Below are positions 23,869-31,886 of a stretch of 36,785 bases of DNA, piece by piece. Origin of the DNA: a virus. Positions within the stretch are counted from its first letter, which is position 1; the number at the start of each line of letters is the position of its first letter. Under the pieces are notes generated by a model. The model saw only the letters and a program-made list of their open reading frames with translations, ran no database searches and had not been told where the DNA came from. The stretch spans positions 1 to 36,785 of IMG/VR virus record IMGVR_UViG_3300042539_001705; one strand, written 5' to 3'. Position numbers and translations under genes: made by a program.

Positions 23869-25072
23869 TTCGATTTCCAAATAAATCCGAAGAAAACAAA
23901 TTACGGGTACGCTGCAAAGTTAAGCGAGAGGCTTTTGGTTCATCTGCGATAGAATCAGTATACGCGTTATCAACTAAAATAGAAAATGATATTTTTCCGA
24001 AAATCTCATTCCCAAATGATCGCGTGATACTATTATCCAACAAAATGTTTATTACGAAAGGCGTATTGTCGCCAAATGATTTAGTTTCAGCGTTTTCGGC
24101 ATAACCGTATCTAAAATCTTTAATATACGATGCCGACGTAGTTTCTGTATTATCGAGTAGAACCGGTCCCCGTTTGTTACTCGTATTTGATACAGGCTCA
24201 TCAACAAAATATTCTAAACGATCTGTAGCGTTTTTAAATACTGTAGTAGTAAATGCGCCTCGGGTATGACTTAATGTTATTGTCTCCGTTTTTTCAACCA
24301 TTCTGGAAAGAGAAAAGCGAAGTGTGCTTGTTCCGAATCCTGAAAGATAAGAACACGTTAAAGGCGTTGCCGAAGTTGTTTCAAGTTCTAATCCGTTGTC
24401 ACCATCAAACGCGTCAGCAGTCAAAGTGCCAGAACTAATTCCGCAATCTAAATAAAGTCCGTCGCTCGTAATTACAGTAGAGTCAAACTGGAAATAAGTA
24501 ACGTCGTTTATTGTCCAAGTCATCGATAATGATGGCTCGTTTACATCGCCTATTCCAGTCGCTTCTAAATAATTCGCACTTTCGTAACTAACCGGTTGAA
24601 TTACTACAACAACGTGTTCTCCGCCCAAATATCCGTTTGTTCTGGCTTCATCAAGCATCGCCGTTATATCGATTTCAATAACTGAATAAACATCGGTTAT
24701 CGAATAATCTAAAGCGGGGCTAAAAGTCCCTTCCCCGATTGTTTTAATCGCCGAAGTTAAAGCCAATGAATTTATCGCTGCGCCAGTTGCGGGAATATTT
24801 TGTGTTGCGGAAGCTAAAATACCTATTTTGTGTTTTTGTAAAAACGTTTCAACCGATTGATTTGGAACGCCGCGTCTAACACGTATAGTTAATGTTGCCG
24901 CCGTTATCTGTTGTTCCAAATATTGATTCGGTAATAAAAACCGAATAGCTGACGCAGAAATAACAGTTAAATCAGCGTCACCTGACCAAAGGGGTCCACT
25001 AATAGCGATATCGTTATCACCATCGTATGAGTGAACCCCTTGAGAAATTAAATCTAACGTTGCACTAGGCAT
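23849..25072 (-). CDS. Fibre/adhesin-like virion protein (407 aa)
   Basis: A 407-residue, beta-rich protein, Ser/Thr/Asp-rich, with two visible parts. Residues 1-190 resemble DNRLRE-type carbohydrate-binding sheets (AATLTIRVRRGV, IEIDITAMLDEARTNGYLGG). Residues 195-330 look like another sandwich (FDSTVITSDGLYLDCGI). The C-terminal 80 residues are less ordered and basic. It sits between the large fibre gene and smaller fibre proteins, so a receptor-binding or fibre-attachment role is likely. No enzyme motif is visible. The ATG shares a base with the fibre stop. Confidence 0.55.
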   Translation of the reverse strand: MPSATLDLISQGVHSYDGDNDIAISGPLWSGDADLTVISASAIRFLLPNQYLEQQITAATLTIRVRRGVPNQSVETFLQKHKIGILASATQNIPATGAAINSLALTSAIKTIGEGTFSPALDYSITDVYSVIEIDITAMLDEARTNGYLGGEHVVVVIQPVSYESANYLEATGIGDVNEPSLSMTWTINDVTYFQFDSTVITSDGLYLDCGISSGTLTADAFDGDNGLELETTSATPLTCSYLSGFGTSTLRFSLSRMVEKTETITLSHTRGAFTTTVFKNATDRLEYFVDEPVSNTSNKRGPVLLDNTETTSASYIKDFRYGYAENAETKSFGDNTPFVINILLDNSITRSFGNEIFGKISFSILVDNAYTDSIADEPKASRLTLQRTRNLFSSDLFGNRNAALFK

Positions 25073-27363
25073 TAGATAACCTCAGACAACTGTTGAATAT
25101 TTTGATCCGTTGTTTTAATACGAATACGTTTTACCATAATACTATTATTCATAGTAACCGCTAAATCGTAATCCGTGTTTTTCAACAATATCAATTTAAC
25201 ATACCCATTTTCCGAAGACGTTGCTACATCGATAATATTTAAGTTTAAATCAGCGTTATTGATTAAATATCCGTCAATAAGTTTTGCGGATACTTTCACG
25301 TTCTCTAACGGCTCTACTCCAGTAGTACCTTGCGATTTAACAAAAATATCAAGTTGACATAGCTCAGAGTCAATCGGCGGAATTGATATTCGATTAACAA
25401 CATAGTTTAGCGTAATGTCGTTAATCCCAACTTCAATCGATTCTTCGGGTAATCCGGAATAACCGGGCGGTGTAATAAATCGCAAATTGTAATTTTCGTT
25501 GCGACTTAATTTCAACAAAGCTACACCATTAACATTTGTCGTTTCCGATAAAGCAGTACCTTGAACAGAAATAACTGCGCCGGATACTGCTAAATCATCT
25601 TCGTCTTCAATTGATATTAGCAAATTGACAATATTTGTCGGATCGTCTTCTTCGGCAATAGCCGCGAGAATAAGATCCGTCGATATTTCGATCATTTCCT
25701 CTATCGGAGTAAAGTCAACATCAATTTCTCCGATCCCCTCTAAGATAGAAGTGATTCCAGTTTCCAATGTTTCTTGTTCTGCTAATCCCTCTTGAATTTC
25801 TGCAACCGAATGAACATGACTATCAGGACGAATAAATCCAATTTCACCGATAACAGGAATACCACTTAATGGTTTTTCAAGCACCACCACGCCGTACCCT
25901 GTTTCCTGGGTGTAGGTGATGATGGTGGAGTTCTCTCCTGCTAGGGTCCCTTCTGCGTCCATGTACAAGACGCTGTTTTGGAATGATCCGTTTTCGAATC
26001 CGGTTAGATTAACAGAAAATGTTGTTGCTGTTGCAGTTACATCGTCTGTAATTTCGAATTCGATAACAGGGTTTGCTTGTCTTAATTTCTTTAATGTCCA
26101 AGCAAGACTATGGTTGGTGTCTTCGTAATCCCGAAGATCAGCTTCATGAACACCGTCAACAATGTCAGGAATGTTTGCGGAAATTGCCGCTGCTAAGATT
26201 GCTGGATCGAGAATTAAACCGGTGCCGGTTTGTAAAAATCCGGTATATCCGTAAGTAGTCCCGCTGGCGACGTTTTGAACGGATGGGAGTGTTGGTGCGG
26301 CGAGTTGTAGCGGAAAAGTCCGTGTGTCTAAGCTCGCGTCATTTGACAACACTTGCCCAGCTAGTGATTGTTGTCGGATTTGGGTTGACGAGTCGGAAAC
26401 TATACCAGATTGAAAAATCACCTTGCCGGAATTGTTTAAAATCAAACCAGCCGCTTGTACTGGCCCGAGAAAATTCAGCCTTTTATTCGCAGCTATTGTT
26501 CGGGTTTGATTTTGCCACCGCAATGTGATGAAGTTTGAATTCATTACGCTGCTTGCATTGTTAAAACCTTGATCTAGTTCGCCATTTAAGACGACAACGG
26601 CGTTTCCTCCAGTGCGTGCAAAAATTGAATCGTAATTATTTACAAAGGAGATATTCCCGTTAAAGGTTGTTGTTTTGTTGATAACCTGATTAAAGAATTT
26701 GGCTAATACTCCTTCATTTGTGCTTAACCAGTTCCCATTTATCACTGTTAAGGAAGGTCCGTCAAAGTTTAGGGCATTAGTAAAACGAGATGCGTTCAAA
26801 AGGTTGGTTCCGATACTGTAGTGATTCCAGTCCGCACCGGTGCCAGAAATAAACATTACATGAGATGCCGTGTTAGCGGCCAGATAATTGATAATTCCAG
26901 TTGTGTTAATAGTGCCTAGGGTAGCTGTAAAAATTAGAAATTGAGCGGATGAGATTAGTTCGATTAGTTGCGATGACTGATTGCCTCCGATGCTTGAGAT
27001 ATTGAGCGTTCCGCCAGTTACGTGTGCGATACTGTTTGAGTTCGAAGCACCAGCAGAAATTGTCCATTTTCCGAAAAAGTTGAGAGTCAGACCGGTGGCG
27101 ACGTCGGTTTGGCATAACCGGTTGCCGCCGAGGTTGGCGGTCACAAAAAAACCATTCGTCGCGGTGAGTGTTCGAGTGGTGCCGGTGAATGCGATCCGGC
27201 TCGCCGCGTTGTTGAACGTGACGGTGTTAAGAATTAAATCCGCGTCTAAAGTTAGTGTTGCCGCACCAATTATTAGATCGTCACCTGCTTGCGGAATTTG
27301 GGCCGGACTCCAATTTGTAGAAGTTGTTAAGTTTACATTTCCGGTTGAAGTCAAAGTTGCCAT
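25072..27363 (-). CDS. Tail fibre/adhesin with beta-helix-like N-terminus and Ig-like tail
   Basis: A 763-residue protein. Residues 1-400 are Asn/Thr/Ser-rich and repetitive, with the opening W-S-P-x-x-x-P-x-x-G-D and TLTLDADLILNTVTFNN pattern of a G8/pectin-lyase-like beta-helix. Residues 430-525 form a typical fibre shaft segment (ITDDVTATATTFSVNLTG, ending RPDSHVHSVAEIQ). Residues 580-763 hold two carboxypeptidase-regulatory-like Ig folds (VSGAVISVQGTALSETTNVN). A receptor or polysaccharide-binding role is likely; no catalytic residues were identified. Codon texture changes near 25,870 within the gene, so the two halves may have different histories. Confidence 0.65.
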   Translation of the reverse strand: MATLTSTGNVNLTTSTNWSPAQIPQAGDDLIIGAATLTLDADLILNTVTFNNAASRIAFTGTTRTLTATNGFFVTANLGGNRLCQTDVATGLTLNFFGKWTISAGASNSNSIAHVTGGTLNISSIGGNQSSQLIELISSAQFLIFTATLGTINTTGIINYLAANTASHVMFISGTGADWNHYSIGTNLLNASRFTNALNFDGPSLTVINGNWLSTNEGVLAKFFNQVINKTTTFNGNISFVNNYDSIFARTGGNAVVVLNGELDQGFNNASSVMNSNFITLRWQNQTRTIAANKRLNFLGPVQAAGLILNNSGKVIFQSGIVSDSSTQIRQQSLAGQVLSNDASLDTRTFPLQLAAPTLPSVQNVASGTTYGYTGFLQTGTGLILDPAILAAAISANIPDIVDGVHEADLRDYEDTNHSLAWTLKKLRQANPVIEFEITDDVTATATTFSVNLTGFENGSFQNSVLYMDAEGTLAGENSTIITYTQETGYGVVVLEKPLSGIPVIGEIGFIRPDSHVHSVAEIQEGLAEQETLETGITSILEGIGEIDVDFTPIEEMIEISTDLILAAIAEEDDPTNIVNLLISIEDEDDLAVSGAVISVQGTALSETTNVNGVALLKLSRNENYNLRFITPPGYSGLPEESIEVGINDITLNYVVNRISIPPIDSELCQLDIFVKSQGTTGVEPLENVKVSAKLIDGYLINNADLNLNIIDVATSSENGYVKLILLKNTDYDLAVTMNNSIMVKRIRIKTTDQNIQQLSEVI

Positions 27364-27364
27364 A

Positions 27365-27907
27365 TCAAACCCACAAGGTTGAGATTTCTTCGATTAGAGA
27401 TTCTTCTTTCAGTTTTCCAGAACTAATCAGGTCAACAACTTGATTTGAGAACTGTTGCCACTTATCTCGCAATTGTGATATACGTTGAAATTCTTGGTTG
27501 GCGAGTTGCTGACGATTGTAATTTTCTCTTTCTGATTGAATCCAATCAAGAGTTGGTTCTTGTAAACCTAAGTGCTGCCATTTGGGGCCGGTCCACAAAG
27601 AATATGACAAAATGAAATTTGTTAATTCTTGGGGCCATTTAGCCGAAAAAGCAATTTGCTGTATTTGCTTTTGAGCACTATCTGATGAAAGATTTGCTCC
27701 ACCATTTGAAGCTGCATTAAATACAATTTGTGCTTCAACATCTATTTTTGCTACGGACTGAACCGTACTGGCTACAAGTCGGCGATACCCTTTATCGGGA
27801 AATGCTGTTTCAATATCTTCGAACCGCATTTTCTTACCAGTTGGGATTTTAACAGTAGTAAGAAGATCATCCAAAATTTCTTGATTGGTTAAATTAAAAT
27901 CAATCAT
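27365..27907 (-). CDS. Hypothetical helical protein (180 aa)
   Basis: The frame is open to an ATG at 27958, but the start at 27907 (MIDFNLTNQEILDDLL) is preferred: AGAGGA lies 6 bases upstream and it overlaps the preceding stop by 8 bases. Residues 20-50 include GKKMRFEDIETAFPDKGYRR. A long charged, Gln-rich helix follows residue 125 (ERENYNRQQLANQEFQRISQ). The gene has no recognised family. It stands directly before the fibre gene, so an assembly or fibre-adaptor role is possible. Confidence 0.6.
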   Translation of the reverse strand: MIDFNLTNQEILDDLLTTVKIPTGKKMRFEDIETAFPDKGYRRLVASTVQSVAKIDVEAQIVFNAASNGGANLSSDSAQKQIQQIAFSAKWPQELTNFILSYSLWTGPKWQHLGLQEPTLDWIQSERENYNRQQLANQEFQRISQLRDKWQQFSNQVVDLISSGKLKEESLIEEISTLWV

Positions 27908-28124
27908 GGTTTGTCCTCTGAAATAAATAGCGGTCCAGTAGAAGGGATTCTTTTTCAAACTTGTCTAATCTTTCTTCAAGTTCTCTTTGCTTCTTCCAGA
28001 GGACATAACGATCAAATGCCTTAGAGCAGATAATCAAGAACAAGATGAATGTGACAACAATGTACCACAGAACAATTAGGTTTTCGTCAGACGCAATGGA
28101 TTCATAGTGGGTCTGTTTGCTCAT
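27900..28124 (-). CDS. Single-TM coiled-coil membrane protein
   Basis: A 74-residue protein with one membrane segment (residues 18-36, IVLWYIVVTFILFLIIC) followed by a charged helix (WKKQRELEERLDKFEKESLL). AAGGAA about 6 bases before the ATG at 28124 supports the start. The layout would suit a small holin, an inner-membrane spanin or an accessory lysis protein, but none is proven. It lies four genes after the proteases, and a second protein of the same layout is encoded at 28242-28547. Confidence 0.6.
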   Translation of the reverse strand: MSKQTHYESIASDENLIVLWYIVVTFILFLIICSKAFDRYVLWKKQRELEERLDKFEKESLLLDRYLFQRTNHD

Positions 28125-28245
28125 TTGAAGTTCCTTTGAACCAGGCGATCATATTGAGGGCGAGACGAATCGGGTTCATGTCGAAACTGGGGCACGCCAA
28201 AATCGGCTCGAAAACATATTCATAAACTACGCGGATAATATTCAT
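28102..28245 (-). CDS. Small ORF (47 aa) linking two membrane-protein genes
   Basis: A 47-residue frame found by hand. Its ATG at 28245 overlaps the stop of the upstream TM gene in an ATGA, and its 3' end overlaps the start of the next TM gene by 23 bases. The sequence begins MNIIRVVYEYVFEPILAC and continues with an amphipathic stretch and the word NMIAWFKG. It fills what would otherwise be a 117-base gap. The overlaps support translation; no function is known. Confidence 0.5.
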   Translation of the reverse strand: MNIIRVVYEYVFEPILACPSFDMNPIRLALNMIAWFKGTSNEQTDPL

Positions 28246-28547
28246 TTGGTGTCACCGGGGGTAAAATGTAATTGCAGGTCTTTGACGCGTTCTTCAAGAT
28301 GTTCGCAACTTTTCTTCAACGCCGCTCTATCGATTTCACATTCGCGTCGATATTCCTCTAATTTATCAATATGCTCTTTTCCTTTAGCGACATCTTTTTC
28401 AAGCGTTTCTATGCGGGATGTCATTAATCTCAAATTAACTCCGTAAAGACCGGCAATTACTGTAGCTAAAGCACCGACGACTACTGTTATGGCCCAAGGA
28501 ATATACGATGATAAATTACCAGAATCTTCCGGAATGGTGTTATCCAT
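28242..28547 (-). CDS. Single-TM coiled-coil membrane protein
   Basis: A 101-residue protein with one clear membrane segment (residues 15-37, IPWAITVVVGALATVIAGLY) followed by a long charged coiled coil (RIETLEKDVAKGKEHIDKLE). Two Cys lie in the coiled coil (REC and SCEH). The ATG at 28547 shares a base with the stop of the thioredoxin-like gene. A holin, spanin or membrane anchor for neighbouring exported proteins is possible. It has the same architecture as the 74-residue protein at 27900-28124. Confidence 0.6.
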   Translation of the reverse strand: MDNTIPEDSGNLSSYIPWAITVVVGALATVIAGLYGVNLRLMTSRIETLEKDVAKGKEHIDKLEEYRRECEIDRAALKKSCEHLEERVKDLQLHFTPGDTK

Positions 28548-29503
28548 TATCGACCTACTAATGAATGAAACGCGGATAGAGTTAATTCGCCAGTATGTAT
28601 AAATGTTTTATCTCCGACTTTAATTTCAAAGTACGGATATGCCCGTCGATTGTTTGTCGTCGCCTCTCTTACAAATTTATGTCCTTCTTTTACAATTAAC
28701 GGTTTAACCTCATTGCTAAATTTTATGCATGGGGGACACCCCGGCGTATTTTCGTAAACAATTTCAGCAAATGGCAAATTGGGTTTTAAGCTTACCGACG
28801 ATAACGAAGGTAAAGCTTGCCGTAGTCCTTCTAAAATTTGTTGTACGCAAATTTTTAAAGAAATACCATTTTGAATATTTTTAGCAATTAACGAGTCGAT
28901 AGGTTTTCGCCATCCATCAATCCACGGCTTTTTATCAGATTCGCCTGTTCTATTAATTAAAACTGTATCAATAGCTTGCTGCAATTTAACAGGTGTTAAT
29001 TCTTCCGAAGAATTAATTAAAATATCAAATTGATAAATTAACTTTGAAGTAGTGTCTTTATCATTAAGTTGTTTAATTAATTTTTCGGTTTCAGTTTTAA
29101 GACCCGTATCAATTACAGGTGGTTGAATCGGCGGATCAACCGGGGAAATAATAGGCGGTTTTGGCGGTCCTAGCCATGACGGTAATGTTACCTCAACTGT
29201 CCATTGCGTGAAAGCAATTTCTGCTTGTTTATCGGTAACAACCAAAATGAAGTTAAACACGCCCGGTCCCGGTAAACCAGACCATAGTTCTTTGGCTTGC
29301 TTATCTATTCGTACTGGTGTTGCAAACTTCGGGTCAACAATCCAGTCGTGATTATCGCCGATACTTTCAGCCGCCGAAAGTACCAACAATGATCCAAATT
29401 CAATTTTTGTTGGGCCGTTGATAACCGCTTTAACTTCGCCATAAGCTGTTGAAGCGGTTAATAACAAAATGGTAAATAACGTGTGTCGGAGAGCATTAAA
29501 CAT
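28547..29503 (-). CDS. Exported PKD-like/thioredoxin-fold protein
   Basis: A 318-residue protein with a signal peptide (FNALRHTLFTILLLTASTAYG, cleavage probably after residue 22). Residues 25-110 form an Ig/PKD-like sheet (GPTKIEFGSLLVLSAAES... WTVEV). A Pro-rich linker (GPPKPPIISPVDPPIQPP) follows at 112-130. The last 75 residues have a CPPC motif (256-259) in VYENTPGCPPCIKF and a later YPYF (cis-proline position), as in thioredoxin. It could form or break disulfides outside the cytoplasm, or help fold the neighbouring secreted proteins. Its start overlaps the subtilase stop by 8 bases. Confidence 0.65.
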   Translation of the reverse strand: MFNALRHTLFTILLLTASTAYGEVKAVINGPTKIEFGSLLVLSAAESIGDNHDWIVDPKFATPVRIDKQAKELWSGLPGPGVFNFILVVTDKQAEIAFTQWTVEVTLPSWLGPPKPPIISPVDPPIQPPVIDTGLKTETEKLIKQLNDKDTTSKLIYQFDILINSSEELTPVKLQQAIDTVLINRTGESDKKPWIDGWRKPIDSLIAKNIQNGISLKICVQQILEGLRQALPSLSSVSLKPNLPFAEIVYENTPGCPPCIKFSNEVKPLIVKEGHKFVREATTNNRRAYPYFEIKVGDKTFIHTGELTLSAFHSLVGR

Positions 29504-30443
29504 AATTCAGTTTTCCCTCAAGCATAAGTTTAAGAAGCTTTGTAAAATCGACAACGCCGACACCGTAAATATTATCTTTTCCGGGCGTACCTTTATCGAT
29601 AGCGTAATTAGCCAAGAATGGTCGCCATTCGCGAGCACCGCCTAATTTAGCATATCCTCGACGACGCATCCAAGATCGAAAACTAGCAGTACAACCAGCA
29701 CCATAAGGCGTTGCCATTGACGTACCACTCATTGTTCGAAATGCTTCAAGATTTCGATTATCGCAAGATACTATTTGCGTTCCGGGGAAAACAATATCTA
29801 AACGTTTTCCTGATGAACTAAAATTGCTAATACCACCGTTCTGCGCGTGCGATCCAATACATAACGTAGTTTCGTATCGCCCAGGCCAACCAGTTGTATC
29901 GCGATTATTACTTTGCCCGTCATTTCCGGCAGCAGCTAAAACCAATACATCGTGATCGTGAGCATATTCTAAAGCTTCTTCGGTGGGTAAATAAGGGTCA
30001 GGACCACCTAAACTCATAGATACGATAGTAGCCCCCTCATTAACCGCGATTTTAATTCCCTCGGCAATACCGTCTGAACCGCCTGATCCCCGGTTAGATA
30101 AAACTTTAATGTTAATTAAGTTGGCTTCAAACGCGATACCAATACCATCACGCCCTAAAGCAGTACCCGCGCAATGCGTACCGTGACCAGATTGCGGATC
30201 ATTTGGAGCTTGTCCAGAAATCATCGAACGTTCGAAAATTGGTTTCGGCAAATTTCTATGCGGACTTACACCTGTATCCAAGATGGCGATAGTCTCACCT
30301 TTGCCGGTAGCTCCTTCGCTCCAAATTTTATCCCATACGCGTTCTCGGTCGATATGCCAAACTCTAGGGGTTTCGGCACTTAAAAGCGTAATATGCTCAT
30401 CGCGAAAATCAGGGGGAGTTCCCCAAATAGGTGCTTTACTCAT
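29496..30443 (-). CDS. Subtilisin-like serine protease (S8)
   Basis: A complete subtilase fold in 315 residues. The catalytic Asp is D56 in AILDTGVS, the His is H87 in SGHGTHCAGT, the Asn of the oxyanion hole is N174 in AAAGND, and the Ser is S242 in SGTSMATP. There is only a short N-terminal stretch (about 30-45 residues) and no signal peptide, so export would need another route or release at lysis. Its start overlaps the metalloprotease stop by 8 bases. It may cleave host envelope or virion proteins; a maturation role is the alternative. No inhibitor-like prodomain is evident. Confidence 0.92.
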   Translation of the reverse strand: MSKAPIWGTPPDFRDEHITLLSAETPRVWHIDRERVWDKIWSEGATGKGETIAILDTGVSPHRNLPKPIFERSMISGQAPNDPQSGHGTHCAGTALGRDGIGIAFEANLINIKVLSNRGSGGSDGIAEGIKIAVNEGATIVSMSLGGPDPYLPTEEALEYAHDHDVLVLAAAGNDGQSNNRDTTGWPGRYETTLCIGSHAQNGGISNFSSSGKRLDIVFPGTQIVSCDNRNLEAFRTMSGTSMATPYGAGCTASFRSWMRRRGYAKLGGAREWRPFLANYAIDKGTPGKDNIYGVGVVDFTKLLKLMLEGKLNYV

Positions 30444-31188
30444 TTACGTTACCCGGAATATTCCAAATTGGTATTTGTGTGACTGGTAAACCGCCAAACC
30501 AAATTTTTAAAGAATTAAACAACGGATCATTTTTCCATGCGTCTTTCGTGAAAACCCCTGGAAGAATAGAGGCATTCATTATCCCACCACGAGAATGCGA
30601 CAAACCGCAATTATGCCCAACTTCATGCGAAAGTAATCTTGCCCATTGATTTAATAAATCGCTAGGCTTGTATACCGTGTCAAACTTAGCCCAAATTTTA
30701 GTTCGACACGTATGATTATTTCCGACAATAGCCAACCCGATCCAACCACGACCTTTTTCAAACGTAACTAAGCTATTGTAGTTCGAAGTCGTGTCGTCGC
30801 GAATAATCACTAAACCTATTTCAGCATAGGCTTGCCGCATTAAATCCCACGCTGCTTCAAACGTATCTCGAAGAAACAACGGCATTCGTGTTTTATCGAC
30901 ACGATAAACGACGGAATGATTATTCGGAAATCTGGCATCGCATCCCTTTTTCCAAGAAGTGCGAGAAGCTTGTACCCCAAAATCCGGTTGACCGCATCTA
31001 GGAATAGCAAAAAGCGAATTTATGTCTAATGTTGTAGGGCCAACATATTGACGATAACTATAAATTGCGTCTTGTACTACGGGTAAATCTAAAGACAACC
31101 GATCAACGGTAGATTCTTTAAGCTTTAAATGTCCGTAGCGAATAAGCAATCTAAGAATTTGACTTTTAGAAAAGTTGGGAGAAGACAT
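30436..31188 (-). CDS. Matrixin-type metalloprotease with cysteine-switch motif
   Basis: A 250-residue protein with the zinc site HEVGHNCGLSH (188-198) and Met-turn GGIMNAS (M204), the M10/matrixin-type signature HExxHxxGxxH. Near the N-terminus PRCGQPD (63-69) matches the vertebrate and bacterial matrixin cysteine-switch motif PRCGxPD, which keeps the enzyme latent by binding zinc. The preceding 50 residues (ILRLLIRYGHLKL... VVQDAIYSYRQYVG) look like the peptidoglycan-binding-like propeptide helices of such zymogens. No signal peptide is seen. It is overlapped by a micro-ORF upstream and the subtilase downstream. The role may be envelope digestion during lysis or entry. Confidence 0.9.
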   Translation of the reverse strand: MSSPNFSKSQILRLLIRYGHLKLKESTVDRLSLDLPVVQDAIYSYRQYVGPTTLDINSLFAIPRCGQPDFGVQASRTSWKKGCDARFPNNHSVVYRVDKTRMPLFLRDTFEAAWDLMRQAYAEIGLVIIRDDTTSNYNSLVTFEKGRGWIGLAIVGNNHTCRTKIWAKFDTVYKPSDLLNQWARLLSHEVGHNCGLSHSRGGIMNASILPGVFTKDAWKNDPLFNSLKIWFGGLPVTQIPIWNIPGNVNE

Positions 31189-31309
31189 ATAAATAAATTA
31201 TCGCGTTATCTAACATTAAATCCCACCAAGCTAGGCTATCCGACAAAGAATAACCTAGCGTAAATAACGTGACGATAATTATTTCGTCAACTTGTTTAAA
31301 AAGCATCAT
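31166..31309 (-). CDS. Micro-ORF (47 aa), hydrophobic
   Basis: This frame was found by hand. It starts at tandem ATGs (31309, 31306) overlapping the stop of the upstream gene and ends 23 bases inside the metalloprotease gene. The sequence is strongly hydrophobic (EIIIVTLFTLGYSLSDSLAWW then AIIYLYVFSQLF), so it may be a small membrane protein. It fills a 117-base gap between genes, and overlap on both sides is typical of real genes here. A short hairpin (GCTAGG/CCTAGC) lies inside it. Confidence 0.5.
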   Translation of the reverse strand: MMLFKQVDEIIIVTLFTLGYSLSDSLAWWDLMLDNAIIYLYVFSQLF

Positions 31310-31623
31310 CCGAAAAGCTGCAACAAAAGAGGCAATAGCTTTTCAAGAAATGCGAAAATCGCGTTCCAATCGACTAACGCAACCATTTCTCCGTCGCGAT
31401 CCCCAATCAATTTTTCTTCTGCGAGCTTTTCAGTCGCGGAAAGAATAATTTGTTCCTTCATGCGTGGAAACAAATTATGTTTAAAAATCAAATTGGCTCG
31501 CAAACGCTGGCGTGCCTTAAGTTGCGGAATCGCTTTTAGAATCATCTGTTCTACGCGATCACCGGTAACTTTAGCATCCCAATTTTCGGCAATAAAATCT
31601 TGTCCTAAAGCAACAGTAGTCAT
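31306..31623 (-). CDS. Small hypothetical protein with hydrophobic C-terminus
   Basis: A 105-residue protein of unknown function. Residues 20-55 are basic and helical (VEQMILKAIPQLKARQRLRA). The C-terminus is amphipathic to hydrophobic (FAFLEKLLPLLLQLFG) and could bind a membrane or pack in a coiled assembly. It follows the previous gene by 4 bases and precedes the micro-ORF with an ATGATG overlap. No motif links it to a known family. Confidence 0.55.
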   Translation of the reverse strand: MTTVALGQDFIAENWDAKVTGDRVEQMILKAIPQLKARQRLRANLIFKHNLFPRMKEQIILSATEKLAEEKLIGDRDGEMVALVDWNAIFAFLEKLLPLLLQLFG

Positions 31624-31627
31624 TTTG

Positions 31628-31885
31628 TTATTTCTCAGTTGGGGTTCGTAGTTGGGTGATAATCACGAATATCGCCGAGCGAATGCTCACCCAATTCGAC
31701 ATTCTAAACACTGAAAATTGATCGCACAAGTCTTTTTCATGTGATTCATTTACCTCGCGAATCAATACGTCAAGCTGACGAAACACTGTGATGTTATCCG
31801 CATTACTTTTCAGCAATTTGACAATTTCTAAAAGCAATACATCAATGACAATTTCTGATTTTCCGAAAAGAATAAAGCTTAGCAT
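31628..31885 (-). CDS. Small hypothetical protein after terminase
   Basis: An 85-residue protein whose start lies just after the terminase stop. It is mixed helical (VLLLEIVKLLKSNADN) with a hydrophobic C-terminal part (SAIFVIITQLRTP). No family was recognised. Its place in the terminase-to-protease interval suggests a small regulatory or accessory protein, but nothing firmer can be said. Confidence 0.5.
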   Translation of the reverse strand: MLSFILFGKSEIVIDVLLLEIVKLLKSNADNITVFRQLDVLIREVNESHEKDLCDQFSVFRMSNWVSIRSAIFVIITQLRTPTEK

Positions 31886-31886
31886 G

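Noticed and set aside
27900-28547. Firm naming of the two TM proteins as holin and spanin
   Set aside because: One TM segment plus a coiled coil is too common a layout; no lipobox, dual-start or other specific mark was found.
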